64,000 nucleotides of DNA from Hydrangea macrophylla. Lineage: Eukaryota > Streptophyta > Magnoliopsida > Cornales > Hydrangeaceae. This document shows, piece after piece, positions 23,491-34,685 of this stretch (position 1 is the first letter of the stretch; each line of letters starts with the position of its first letter). Location: the NCBI GenBank assembly GCA_033977485.1, contig CM066993.1:25038001-25102000 (forward strand). Reading direction: 5' to 3'. Both the position numbers and the translations under genes were made by a program. The notes beneath the pieces are model-generated. The model was not told the origin of the DNA and did no database searches. It saw only the letters and a program-made list of their open reading frames with translations.

Positions 23491-24093
23491 TTAAAAGTCT
23501 TGTATAGTAGGAATCTGATCCATCTTAAGTTCCATACTCGTACATCTAATTCTAGCTAACCCACTTGTTAAGAACATATCACTCGTCGGCTGACACTGAA
23601 ATCTGATTGTCGGTCGTCCTTGTATCAAAAATATAATCGTCCTAGTAGGGTAATCCAAAATGGCATTATACTTAGTCAACCAATCCATCCCTAGAATAAT
23701 GTCAAACTCCGACATCGATAGAACTACCAAGTCAGTTGGAAGATTCCTATCTCCCAAAGTTAATGGGCAATCCTTACATACTTTACCCAGCTTAAGAGTC
23801 ACTCCCAAAGGTGACACAACATTCAGTGCTGACTTAAGTATCTGGGGTTCTAAACCCAATTGACGTACAATCCTAATAGCAATAAAAGAACGTGCAGCTC
23901 CAGTATCAAATAAAACTTTAACTGGACTATGAAAAAGTACAAGCGTACCTTCCAAATACTGGTGTTCATCGGCATTAAATCCTGCTTTTCTCAGGATTAT
24001 CGCATTCATCCTCGTCTGATTTGGAGGTCCTTGCTTTCCTTGAACTGGTGCCCCGTAGTATCCTCCTCGTGGTGCACGACTATCCTTGCTCAA
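23491..24093 (-). pseudogene. pol: Tekay1 aspartic protease region
   Basis: A 200-codon open frame with the retroviral-type protease active site DTGA at residues 63-66, then an ALNVVSPLG stretch and the DIILGMDWL motif of gypsy proteases. It ends with a stop at 23491, just before the conserved protease-RT linker. It would cleave the gag-pol polyprotein in an intact element. The frame differs from RT, consistent with decay. Confidence 0.85.
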
Positions 24094-24155
24094 GTGCCCT
24101 AGTTATTGCAGTTGCAATAGACAATATCTGGCCTGCGATTAGATCTGTGGACAGT

Positions 24156-24350
24156 GCAATTCCTTGCAATATGTCCTGGCTTTCCACATTTAAAACATCC
24201 TCTACTATTGCTTGGCTTTCCATGGTTCCGTCAGTCCATCAAACTTCTCAGGACGTAATCCACGAAAATTTGCTAGTAAGTTGTCTCCTGTTTGCTCTGC
24301 TGGAACGGTGCAACTAGGGATTGGACAGGTCGTTGATTGGTAGCATTGTT
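24156..24350 (-). pseudogene. gag: Tekay1 gag: zinc knuckle and N-terminal part
   Basis: Positions 24156-24197 encode a standard CX2CX4HX4C nucleocapsid knuckle (CFKCGKPGHIARNC). The piece nearer 24300 resembles the RGLRPEKFDG segment that normally begins the capsid domain. The two are almost adjacent, so most of the capsid domain has been deleted. Gag is further split by the Athila-derived insertion at 24356 and resumes at 31429. Confidence 0.75.
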
Positions 24351-24744
24351 GTAGGTGATTCGAGGTGAAAAGTGCATGTTTATAGTGTATTACACGGTCT
24401 TTTATGCATAATTTTATCCCCAAGTCCCTATATTTAGATGCATATCAATGATTAAGTGTTTTCTATAATGTTGAGACTCAAATATGTGTTTTTACACCAT
24501 TTTGCAGGTTATAGGAAGCAACCATTGCATAGAAAGTGATTCTGGTGGATAGAACAACGGAAGCAGCTGAGAAAATGGCAATTTTGACAATGATGACTTC
24601 AGATTTGGAAGATTTTCCCAGAGACATGAAATGTAGATCTTTGAGTTACGGTCGCGTGGCCGCAAACGGGAGGTCAATCCGAGGTCCGAGTAAAAAGTTA
24701 TGGCCATTCTACCATCGGGGTGCAGAGCTGTCAAAATCAGAGAG

Positions 24745-24815
24745 TTCAAGCGATTGAAGAAGGGTTCAATCGATCGAACCTTCGATCGATCGAACTGAGC
24801 TCGATCGATCGAACT
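24745..24815. repeat. TCGATCGATCGAA array upstream of the TATA box
   Basis: Four motifs spaced about 16-19 bp, ending 40 bp before the TATA box. An identical copy is at 30184-30254 in the 3' LTR. Confidence 0.9.
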
Positions 24816-24854
24816 CTATTTTCACCCAAAAGTTGCGTAAACTCTGTGGGAACC

Positions 24855-24863
24855 CTATATATA
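24855..24863 (+). promoter_or_regulatory. TATA box of the young element
   Basis: CTATATATA, about 40 bp after the motif array. The copy in the 3' LTR is at 30294-30302. Confidence 0.65.
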
Positions 24864-25232
24864 CGTCGTTTTGACGCCAGACGAAGGGAGGACGCCCCAG
24901 AATACGAAAAACAGCAGTTTAGGGTAGTTTTAGGGTTAGATTAGGAGTAGTTTAGGTTAGATTCATGTTATTTTTCATCTTTTCCATTGATTCATTGAAG
25001 ATTATTGATGATTCAACTGTATTACAAGTTATTTACGAGTTTATTTCAGATTATTTACAGGTTTTTGTTCTCCTTTCCCTCTATTTGATTGTTTATTAGT
25101 TTAGATGTTGATGATTGCTTTGTTTTACTATTTCTGCAATAGTTTATTCATGTTTCCGTAGTTTAGACGTTGGGAATATGTGATGAAACATTGATTCCCA
25201 ACCTCTGCCATGCAATCTTTAGAAACCTTGGG

Positions 25233-25352
25233 CTCGATCGATCGAAGGTAGTTCGATCGATCGAACCAGAGCTAGTCAAGCGATCGAAGGCATTTCGATC
25301 GATTGAAGGATGATGCTGTTCGATCGATCGAGAGCGCTTCGATCGATCGAAC
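25233..25352. repeat. Six-motif TCGATCGATCGAA array downstream of the TATA box
   Basis: Six motifs spaced about 19, 24, 18, 25 and 19 bp, that is three pairs. The third motif has an AAGCG variant and the fourth a GATTGA variant. The same variants occupy the same slots at 54999-55119 and at 42143-42263 (reverse strand). Copy at 30672-30791 in the 3' LTR. Confidence 0.9.
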
Positions 25353-25990
25353 ATGTTAATTCTTGAGATGATTCTTTTAAGTATTCCATGACTTTCTGTT
25401 TTAGAAATCTGTCATCAAATTGTCCCAATAAGCTCAGTTTGTCACAACAGTTTTTAGAACTTAAAGCCTTAAGGCCTTTTCTTCAATGACTTTTGAAAAC
25501 CACTTTGAATGCTAATACCATTTAGAGTGCAAGTAATTACCATTGTTTTAAACCGTCTTCTATGTATTTTAAATCATTTGTGATGATGTAGTCCCGGTCA
25601 TGAAAGGGCTACTGAGTCTTTATCTTTAGAAAAATACGGAATGCTGAAGAGGAATGAACTCCATAGAACATTAATGAATATGCATGGTAGATGGTTAGGA
25701 TCAATGTGAATTCATGTATTTCCAACACCTTTAATTTACTTGTTTAATTAATTATGTTTCTTTATACTTTAGTTTATTATTTAGTTTAATTTAATTCATT
25801 AGGATTTGTAGAACCTCCACTTTCATATTCTTATTTTCTTTTCTTTTGCTTTAGGTTATAACTTAGTATATATTCTTCCTTTTCCTTCCCTGTGGGATCG
25901 ACCTGGACTTCCAGTACTATATTACTTGCACGATCACCTACACTTGGGTGTTGCACAAGAGCGCACAACTATTTAGTCGTGTCAAGTTTT

Positions 25991-26007
25991 TGGCAACTAG
26001 GTTAGGA
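25991..26007 (+). promoter_or_regulatory. Candidate primer-binding site
   Basis: TGGCAACTAGGTTAGGA starts six bases after the 5' LTR. It begins with TGG and resembles a diverged version of the TGGCGCCGTTGCC-type primer site common in plant gypsy elements. The tRNA is not identified. Confidence 0.4.
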
Positions 26008-26042
26008 TTTTACTAAGTTTTTCCATTTTTCTTCTTTTACTT

Positions 26043-26101
26043 AAAAAAAAAAAAAAAAAAAAAATCATTGGACTTTTTCTCTCACAAGAAAAAAAAAAAA
26101 A
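26043..26101. repeat. A-rich tracts before the ORF
   Basis: Two poly-A tracts (about 22 and 14 bases) separated by a pyrimidine stretch, in the 5' leader just ahead of the ATG at 26132. Confidence 0.9.
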
Positions 26102-26131
26102 GTTTCTTTTGTTTAAATATTTTGGATAAAC

Positions 26132-27892
26132 ATGTCTTATCCATATTACCCTCCATACAACACAAATACCACGAATGGGTACACATTAGGTAATGAGAAC
26201 TATGCCCCGAGTTGGCAAGCACCCACATATGATGCACATTATCAACCTGAGTGCTACCAATCACCACAATGGGAAAACCATCGTGTTAGTCCCCCATGTT
26301 ATCAAACGTATCAAGAACCTCCACCTGGAGAGTTCTATCAATCGCAATGGGGATATAACCAAAATGATAGTGTAGGATATAGTAGTTCCCATGATTACCA
26401 AATGCACCAAGACTTTCCTTCTGGGGAGTCTTGCACACAAACACAATGGGAAGGGGACTATTACCAACAACAATGGGGTGAAACTTCATATAGTTATAAT
26501 GAGGAGAATAACCAAGTAGAGGATAATGGTATGTTAGAATTGCTGCTTAGTGAAATGAAAAGGCTAGAGAGTGCAATTGATAAATTAGGAGCTAGATATC
26601 AAAAAGCATTTGATAGCCAACCTTTAGAAGACTATACCAGTCCTTCAACGCTACAACCTGAATTTCAAGACACTAACAATGGAATGGAATTAGAGGACAA
26701 TGACGGGTTTATACCGAATGAGGTTAACAACTCATTCGAGAAAGTCATAACCCAACATGAACTCCAAAACCAAACCGTTGAGCATGAAGTTGTAGAACCG
26801 TTTTCTCCTCAATATACAACCCCAGACATCAACTCCTTCACTGCCTGGATAAAGTTGCACAATTCCTTTGTCCAAAGCACCTCAATAGATGACACATATA
26901 GTGAGGAGAGTTGCGAGGATGAGAATGAGGTCTTAAAAGATGATGAGAGTTTAGGTGATTGCACGCAATTAGAAAAGGAAGAGTCCCCTGTTGATTCTAC
27001 CCCTACCTTTGAAAGTGACCCTAGAGAGGACATAATTGAAAAATCTAAATCTGATTTAGATTCTTGTGATATTCATGAACCCTCACCTCTTTCGACCGAA
27101 GAGGTGGTGTCACCAAGTTGCCCATCACCTATCCTTGCTATCAATCAAAGTTCTCGTCCTGAGCTTGAATGTTGTGTGTACCCCATTCGTGAACAAACAG
27201 AATGTGTTGTGGAAGAGGATGGTAAGGATACTAGCACATGTTCTTCACAAAATTTTAGCTTTCAAAATTCTTTGAGAGAAGATTTGGAAAATATTGGGCC
27301 CACTTTAGATGATCTTAAAATTCAACAAGAAGCTAGCAATCTTCTAGACTGCTTGACCTTCTTGAGTGATTATGACATTGAGGCCCAAATAGATAGCTTT
27401 ATCCAAGTCCAGTCCAAAACCATGTACATAGAACAGAAATCCAATTCATATGATCATATTTCTATAGATTCTGTTCTAATACAAGAGGAGGGTAAAGAAG
27501 ATTCATTAGAACATCACTTAGACCCTGCCCCTTTTATTGAACCATGGCCTCCCCCTGTTTTTAGTATTAAAATAGAGGCTGTTATAGGAAATACCAACAC
27601 CAAAGATCGTTTCTTGCATATAATTCCTAAAAAGTGTGGCATTCCTTTTATAACTGTCCTAAAAAAATTTGGAAGCCATAGGTTTTGCATCATCTCCTCT
27701 GACCTTGAGCCTGACATTAGTTGGGGGGAGTTGCAATTTTATGAGGATCCCTACATTCTTTTCACTGTTAAATTATTTCATTGGGAAGATCCTCAAAAAT
27801 TTCGGTTATTACTTTATGATAAAAATCTTGTTAACCGAGGTTATTTACTGAGTGGTTGTATTATATTCTGTATTTTTCCTTGTTGCTACTAA
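26132..27892 (+). CDS. 586-residue acidic protein of the young element, function unknown
   Basis: This is the only sizeable gene in the element and it is uninterrupted. The ATG at 26132 is the first in-frame start, 148 bp after the LTR. Residues 1-125 are rich in Tyr, Gln and Ser with four QW motifs (W47, W73, W106, W115), like a prion-like low-complexity region. Residues 133-160 look like a short amphipathic helix, weakly recalling the coiled-coil tail of Athila gag. Residues 170-470 are very acidic and probably disordered, with scattered Cys. Residues 478-570 look folded and rich in aromatic residues (KKCGIPF, GSHRFCI, WGELQFYEDP). The tail 571-586 is hydrophobic and Cys-rich. I see no knuckle, DTG or FIDD motif. 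It could be a gag substitute, a captured gene or a packaging factor. Confidence 0.75.
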   Translation: MSYPYYPPYNTNTTNGYTLGNENYAPSWQAPTYDAHYQPECYQSPQWENHRVSPPCYQTYQEPPPGEFYQSQWGYNQNDSVGYSSSHDYQMHQDFPSGESCTQTQWEGDYYQQQWGETSYSYNEENNQVEDNGMLELLLSEMKRLESAIDKLGARYQKAFDSQPLEDYTSPSTLQPEFQDTNNGMELEDNDGFIPNEVNNSFEKVITQHELQNQTVEHEVVEPFSPQYTTPDINSFTAWIKLHNSFVQSTSIDDTYSEESCEDENEVLKDDESLGDCTQLEKEESPVDSTPTFESDPREDIIEKSKSDLDSCDIHEPSPLSTEEVVSPSCPSPILAINQSSRPELECCVYPIREQTECVVEEDGKDTSTCSSQNFSFQNSLREDLENIGPTLDDLKIQQEASNLLDCLTFLSDYDIEAQIDSFIQVQSKTMYIEQKSNSYDHISIDSVLIQEEGKEDSLEHHLDPAPFIEPWPPPVFSIKIEAVIGNTNTKDRFLHIIPKKCGIPFITVLKKFGSHRFCIISSDLEPDISWGELQFYEDPYILFTVKLFHWEDPQKFRLLLYDKNLVNRGYLLSGCIIFCIFPCCY

Positions 27893-29782
27893 TGATCTTG
27901 CAGGTAGCTTGAAAAAAATGGATATTAACGCTTCGAGGTAAAATCCTTCCTTCCCTCGCTTTACTTTACATGTCCATGTGCATAGTTTAGAACATTGGGG
28001 ACAATGTTTAGTTTTAGTTGGGGGGAGTGAGTCATTGCATGCCTCGTTTATTTCTTTTTATGGTTTCGTGTCAATATACCTGCTTAGCAACATGACTCAG
28101 TAAATCAAAATTGCAAAAATTTTGAAATTTTTAATGGTTCTTGTATTTCTCTCATAGTTAATGTAGTCAGTTATGATGCATTAGTGTTATTTTCTATATG
28201 TTATTAGTATGTGATATACTATGGTAGTTTCTTTACTATCTTAGTTATAGTATGTTCTATGCTTTTTAATCTTCAAATACTTTGAGCACGTTGTGACAAC
28301 CTTGTACATAGCTAAAATGGATTAGTAAGCATAGTTTAAGTGTCTTGAGAGACTGTAGTGGAGACTAATAACCCAAGTGAGCTTTTGTGCCATTCTTTGT
28401 TTTTGAGGGTTTTATAAAATTACTCTTACTTTTTGAAAAGCGTATTAATTCGTTGAAAGTCTCATTTTTCTTCTTCATTTTGACTAATCACTAGAAGAGA
28501 ACGTTCAGGATTTACCAACTTTAGAGCTCTTGAATTTACTGAAATGAATTATCCTATTAACTTAGAAGATGATTTAGGCCATTTTTTGACCATATATGGA
28601 TAATATAGCCTTGGCCTACCTCTATGCTATTCCTTTACTTCACCTCTTGAGCTTATCATATTTTCCTTGTCCTCACAATCCTACAGTCTATACCTAACTC
28701 CAAATTAGGAGTTCAAGCCTCAGTTCTTTATTTAGGTGTGATTGGGATGTGTTGCATTGACAAGAAGTTTGGTTGTGTGAATAATAGAAAGTTGGCAAAG
28801 AAAAAAATGATGAAAAAAAAAGCATGAAAAGAAAAAAAAAGTGCCAGTGGTTGTTACAAAAGAAAAAAAAATAATAAAAAGAAGAGTGTGAAAAAGAAAA
28901 GAAAAGGAAAAAAAGAAGAGAAGAAGAAAAGAGAGAGACTGGAGATGTGGGGGAAGTTTCAAAAAAATGTAGTAGACATTCCAATCACATCCTTTGACCC
29001 AATTGAATATCACAAATCTCTTTCTTCTTAATCGAATACCTCTTTTTCAAAGTCCTAATGATGCTAGGTAAATTGGATTTGAAGTTAAGGTATTGAGAGA
29101 GTTCTCCACGGTATCTCGCTCTTCTAGTGAAAAGTATCCTTTCATGAGACTTTGTTCACTAAAATTTCCGTTTTTCTATTTAGATATGAGAAGCATTAGA
29201 TTCCATTTACAATTACTCTTTATAGCTTCCATATCATGAGTGATAATTATTACACCTAATTCAGAGTGATTTTGTCTTGAGAGTGTAATCCCGGTGAGAG
29301 TTGAGTCAAAATGAACGTCTTGATAGTATCTTAGGTTATGCAAGCTTTGAAATTAAAGTTTTGTATTTTGATTGTCCATTCACACACACACTTGAATATT
29401 AATAAGTATGGAATATTCTAATGACTTTGATCGTAGATTAACTGTAATATGTGTGTTGCATTGCTATGGCTTATTAGAGAGTTTCATGAGATTGTTGAGC
29501 TTAACTATATTGTTAAATGAGAGGAAAATTTCTTGAAAACATTTAAATGAGAACCATTACCTTAAACATGAATTTTGTGGGTAGATTCACTACAAACCCT
29601 CACGAGACAACACTCGTCCACTAGGGGGAACCTAGGGGTTTAAAGGCTTGTTGCATATGCTAAATGCAATCGCGATTCCTGCGAAAGTGATTTAGGATTT
29701 TTATTTTTTTTTGTTTTCAATTTTTAGAGTTTAAATAAACATTGCTGTAGTTCGCTTCATTGCTAGGGACTAGCAACGAGCT
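27893..29782 (+). mobile_element. 3' interior of the young element, non-coding
   Basis: No gene seen. 'aacattggggacaatg' followed by 'tagttggggggag' at about 27990-28025 is a polypurine-like signal known from the region after pol in Athila. An A/G-rich stretch (28785-28975) and 'ccctcacgagacaacactcg' near 29600 recur, inverted, at 38940-39100 and 38320-38350 in Athila2. The latter also recurs at 53940. Frames at 28694-29013 are the A/G-rich stretch read backwards. Confidence 0.75.
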
Positions 29783-29794
29783 AGTTGGGGGGTG
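29783..29794 (+). promoter_or_regulatory. Polypurine tract of the young element
   Basis: AGTTGGGGGGTG directly before the 3' LTR, preceded by 'gctagggactagcaacgagct'-like sequence shared with 38101-38145 (inverted) and 54122-54147. Confidence 0.8.
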
Positions 29795-31423
29795 TGATTC
29801 GAGGTGAAAAGTGCATGTTTATAGTGTATTACACGGTCTTTTATGCATAATTTTATCCCCAAGTCCCTATATTTAGATGCATATCAATGATTAAGTGTTT
29901 TCTATAATGTTGAGACTCAAATATGTGTTTTTACACCATTTTGCAGGTTATAGGAAGCAACCATTGCATAGAAAGTGATTCTGGTGGATAGAACAACGGA
30001 AGCAGCTGAGAAAATGGCAATTTTGACAATGATGACTTCAGATTTGGAAGATTTTCCCAGAGACATGAAATGTAGATCTTTGAGTTACGGTCGCGTGGCC
30101 GCAAACGGGAGGTCAATCCGAGGTCCGAGTAAAAAGTTATGGCCATTCTACCATCGGGGTGCAGAGCTGTCAAAATCAGAGAGTTCAAGCGATTGAAGAA
30201 GGGTTCAATCGATCGAACCTTCGATCGATCGAACTGAGCTCGATCGATCGAACTCTATTTTCACCCAAAAGTTGCGTAAACTCTGTGGGAACCCTATATA
30301 TACGTCGTTTTGACGCCAGACGAAGGGAGGACGCCCCAGAATACGAAAAACAGCAGTTTAGGGTAGTTTTAGGGTTAGATTAGGAGTAGTTTAGGTTAGA
30401 TTCATGTTATTTTTCATCTTTTCCATTGATTCATTGAAGATTATTGATGATTCAACTGTATTACAAGTTATTTACGAGTTTATTTCAGATTATTTACAGG
30501 TTTTTCTTCTCCTTTCCCTCTATTTGATTGTTTATTAGTTTAGATGTTGATGATTGCTTTGTTTTACTATTTCTGCAATAGTTTATTCATGTTTCCGTAG
30601 TTTAGACGTTGGGAATATGTGATGAAACATTGATTCCCAACCTCTGCCATGCAATCTTTAGAAACCTTGGGCTCGATCGATCGAAGGTAGTTCGATCGAT
30701 CGAACCAGAGCTAGTCAAGCGATCGAAGGCATTTCGATCGATTGAAGGATGATGCTGTTCGATCGATCGAGAGCGCTTCGATCGATCGAACATGTTAATT
30801 CTTGAGATGATTCTTTTAAGTATTCCATGACTTTCTGTTTTAGAAATCTGTCATCAAATTGTCCCAATAAGCTCAGTTTGTCACAACAGTTTTTAGAACT
30901 TAAAGCCTTAAGGCCTTTTCTTCAATGACTTTTGAAAACCACTTTGAATGCTAATACCATTTAGAGTGCAAGTAATTACCATTGTTTTAAACCGTCTTCT
31001 ATGTATTTTAAATCATTTGTGATGATGTAGTCCCGGTCATGAAAGGGCTACTGAGTCTTTATCTTTAGAAAAATACGGAATGCTGAAGAGGAATGAACTC
31101 CATAGAACATTAATGAATATGCATGGTAGATGGTTAGGATCAATGTGAATTCATGTATTTCCAACACCTTTAATTTACTTGTTTAATTAGTTATGTTTCT
31201 TTATACTTTAGTTTATTATTTAGTTTAATTTAATTCATTAGGATTTGTAGAACCTCCACTTTCATATTCTTATTTTCTTTTCTTTTGCTTTAGGTTATAA
31301 CTTAGTATATATTCTTCCTTTTCCTTCCCTGTGGGATCGACCTGGACTTCCAGTACTATATTACTTGCACGATCACCTACACTTGGGTGTTGCACAAGAG
31401 CGCACAACTATTTAGTCGTGTCA
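29795..31423 (+). mobile_element. 3' LTR of the young element (1629 bp)
   Basis: Same length as the 5' LTR and nearly identical, with two substitutions seen. It includes both motif arrays and the TATA box. It ends GTGTCA and abuts the GTAGG duplication. Confidence 0.95.
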
Positions 31424-32191
31424 GTAGGTATCGCCTATATGCTCCATTCTCTGCATGAATGCTTCAAAAACTCAGATGGGTCCATTCCTTTTGGAATAGA
31501 TGCTACAATACGTGCTTGGTGATTTCTCAAGGGTCCTACCATAATGATAACGTGTATTGCCTACAAGAGACACAACTATTAGCTGACAGTCTTCTCGCAG
31601 AAACGAAACAAGATAGGGCGAGAAAACACAAGAATTAACAGTTCTACAAAACAACACACCAAAATAAACATACGATTAATAACAAAAGTACTGCTCGTAC
31701 AACAAAAGATGTACCGCATAGTACACACTAGTCAAAATGTCTATAGGCTCTGGTGGAACGGCTAAAATGGCTCTCAGCTCAATCTCATCCATCTCTGGCT
31801 TACTCTAAACAAACTGTAATATCTCCTGACAAATATCTCTACCAACTCTCGTAGAATGGTAAACATCCATACGCATATGTGTCAGGTGAGTACTCCCAGT
31901 CACATAAAGCTCCCTCCACATGTCCTCCTCCAAGTTTCGACTAGCTATCTGGCACACTCGCTCACGATAAAACTCAGGGTCAGCTAGCTCCACGGTATCC
32001 CATGGATAACATGTTCTCCATAAGCATCGGTAACAAACTGATGAAACTCTAGATCCATGCTATCCTGCAAAGAGACTTTCTATCGTCAGACGGATAATTT
32101 TATCTCAACTCATATCTTATCTCAACGAAATCTTCACATACTAGGACCAGATGGTGTGGGATGGTTAGTGAACAAAAGTATCACAAACCTA
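31424..32191 (-). pseudogene. gag: Tekay1 gag 5' part and leader, degraded
   Basis: The minus strand from about 31530 leads into a gag-like stretch (AFMQRMEHIGD) whose frame continues across the young insertion into 24355. Further right (31805-31993) a short open piece may be leader or the N-terminus of gag. The remainder up to the primer site has no recognisable coding. Confidence 0.55.
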
Positions 32192-32205
32192 GGGCTCTGA
32201 TACCA
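32192..32205 (-). promoter_or_regulatory. Tekay1 primer-binding site (tRNA-iMet)
   Basis: The minus strand reads TGGTATCAGAGCCC, the standard plant initiator-methionine tRNA complement, seven bases inside the 5' LTR end at 32213. Confidence 0.93.
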
Positions 32206-32212
32206 AAAATCC

Positions 32213-33617
32213 TGTCATGCCCCGGAACAGCATAAATAGAGAAAAATGAATTTCCTTCATGGGTCCATAGGGAATGATTGGTGAAAGTCACTAATCTTCC
32301 ACACCACACAGTTCTATATAACAGAAAGAAAGACCCACAGTAATATAAAGGAAATTTATTATATAACAACATCAGAGTTACTATAACTGAAAAGCTACAA
32401 CGGAAGTACATAAGGTTTGAAAGCAACATATGCCTAAGTACAAAATATAACAAAATAGTGTAAACGGAAATATAAACTATCAACTATCTCCAAGTCTTAA
32501 ACTGGCATAAACATCAGCAAAGTAGTCCTCCTTGGCATAGGTATCATCAGTGAGGCCACCCTCTGTGTATTCCTCTCCCGGATGGTAACCGTCATTGTAG
32601 GATCCGTCACCTGCAGAATAAGGTACAGGAGAGTCTGGACGGGGGAAAGTCCAGGCAAGAAAAGGCCATCAGCTCACTAAGAGCTGAGTGAGTATAACTA
32701 ATAAGGTACCAATTATCTGAAGTAAAACACATGTCTATGAAAACACGAGTTAACATCTTATTATAATAATAACAATATCTTGTTCCTTCATTCAACCTCG
32801 TAAACCAACCCTTATCATCGTGTTAATTGAACATCGATATTAATATATTCTGAATGAACGAACAAACTCAATCTTTTAACTCTAGGGATACAACCTCATT
32901 CAGTACACCGCTTTTAAGAGCATATGCACAGCTCACCACATGTCATGGAATCCACGTCAGTTCGTCCCTAACTTTTAAGAACAATGTATCTTGTAAACAG
33001 CATTTCAGGGACACAACATTTCAAATAAGGCATATCATCTATTGCCACAACTCAACGTCATCTACCAGACATCCTAGCTCACCGCTTTTAAGAGCATATT
33101 ACATAGCTCATCACTTTTAAGAGCATATCATAGATTATCCGATCTATCTTAGGACTACTTCGTCCAGCTCATCGCTTTTAAGAACACATCATGACCAAAC
33201 GTCCGTCCACGTGCCATTCCTAGAACTTACCAAACTTGCTTATACTCAGTACTAATAAGGACACATGACAATTTCCCAATGTGGCTTGACTACTTGGATT
33301 AAAAGAAAATGGACATCGAACTCATACAAGAATTAATAGGTTACCCACGTTATTACTTCCATCCATTGTGTATTATACATAACTTTTTTGTCACATTATC
33401 CTTATCTAACCCAAAATTGCATAACGGAAGTCCAAATCGAAAATCGAACAATTGAACTCTAACATAATAAACAAGCAAAGGAATCCATGCTTTGCCCATA
33501 CCGATCGATTGGTATAAGGTTCAATCGATTGGGATAAAAGTAATGTCGAACGATTACTAACAATGGCAATCGATTGGGAAATAAATAATGTCAATCGATT
33601 GGAATTTTGTCCAATCG
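32213..33617 (-). mobile_element. Tekay1 5' LTR, distal part
   Basis: Begins TGTCATGCCC and aligns with 2635-3990. It is interrupted by Tekay2 at 33618 and resumes at 49770-50625. It includes the start of the CAATCGATTGG array at 33501-33617. The short frame 33406-33594 is that array. Confidence 0.92.
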
Positions 33618-34384
33618 TGTCACGCCCAGAAGTATCAAAAATAGGGAAAAATAAATTTCCTTTATGGGTTCGTAGACACGTGACTTGTTGTGAGTGTCAC
33701 CTGATTGTCCAAACATGCTTATAACAATAATGTGATATGGGAAAGTGACTAAGTTCAGCGGAAGCAGAAATTTAAAACATCCAAGTCTTACATCAGTAGT
33801 ATATTACAGGCCAAAAAGATATCCAAAAGATACATATTACAAGACCAGCTAAACTATTACATCACTAACATAATAGTAACAGAACTATGACAAAAGGAAA
33901 AACTCCAAAGTCTTCAGCTGGCGAAACCGTAGCCTTCCTCGTAGTAATCTTCACCAGCATAGTCTTCAGTAGTATAGTCAGCATCTTGATAGCAGTCGGC
34001 TCCGTGTAGACCTGCAAAGGCTGGACGTGGAAGGTCCAGCGGCATGAAAAGCCGTTAGCGGTTAAGCTAAGTGAGGGTCCCCTTAAGGTTACCACCACTT
34101 AAGGTAAGTTATTCTTCATCTCTTCTTATTTCTCGAAACCATATCTCGTTCATCATTTCTTATTCTCGATACTATGTCTTGTTCGTCTTTTCTTATTCTC
34201 AAAACCATATCTTATTTAAACCCAATCATTCCTTTTAAAACTTAACCCAGAACTGAACTGACCAATGACATTGACTGAAAGAAGACTTAACTCCGAACGC
34301 ATTTACTGCTCAAGAAAGTATAACACTCAACAATGAATAGTTAACTGTCGCCCAACTGGCACTCGAACTGTTGCCCAAATGGAA

Positions 34385-34685
34385 TAAGTGTGCGGGACAT
34401 TAACAATCTCTTGGTCGAACACGTCATGCCGATCCTCAGGTCGCCCGCACGTTACCGAACACGTCATGCCAATCCTCAGACCAAGGGTACGGGAAATTAT
34501 TAATCACTTGGACGAACACGTCATGCCGATCCTCAGGTCACCCATACATAACCGAACATGTCATGCCGATCCTCAGTCCAAGGGTGCGGAAAAATAATCA
34601 ACCACTTGATCGAACACGTCACGACGATCCTCAGGTCATCCGCACTTGACCGAACTCGTCATGCCGATCCTCAGATCAAGGAACA
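34385..34685 (-). repeat. Tandem repeat with 'cgaacacgtcatgccgatcc' word
   Basis: Six copies of 'cgaacacgtcatgccgatcc' alternate between two flanking contexts, giving about three 95-100 bp units inside the LTR. Confidence 0.85.

Larger units (their letters stand above)
24356..25984 (+). mobile_element. 5' LTR of the young element (1629 bp)
   Basis: Carries the promoter with two TCGATCGATCGAA arrays and a TATA box. The 3' part has 'ccctgtgggatcgacctgga' and ends in a TTGCACAAGAGCGCAC-like stretch shared with the other Athila LTRs here. Short frames inside (24492-24944, 25163-25354) recur identically in the other LTR and are non-coding. Confidence 0.95.
24356..31423 (+). mobile_element. Young non-autonomous Athila-derived LTR retrotransposon (7068 bp)
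   Basis: The element starts TGATTCGAGG and ends GTCGTGTCA. It is flanked by a perfect 5-bp duplication GTAGG (24351-24355, 31424-31428) inside the gag of Tekay1. The two 1629-bp LTRs differ, as far as I can see, only near 25066/30505 and 25749/31188. A polypurine tract precedes the 3' LTR. The 3.8-kb interior encodes one 586-codon ORF and no protease, RT or integrase. The 3' interior and the LTR ends resemble those of the Athila elements at 36473-44654 and 53934-55768. Confidence 0.95.

Noticed and set aside
24745..25352. CRISPR-like repeat-spacer array
   Set aside because: The repeats are 14-bp palindromes with short irregular spacers in a plant LTR. There are no cas genes.
24492..25354. 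Four short frames repeated identically at 29931-30793
   Set aside because: They are the two LTR copies of one element. Identity reflects LTR duplication, not coding conservation.
28694..29013. Phe/Ser-rich minus-strand frames in the young element
   Set aside because: They are the reverse reading of an A/G-rich 3'UTR tract that also exists in Athila2.
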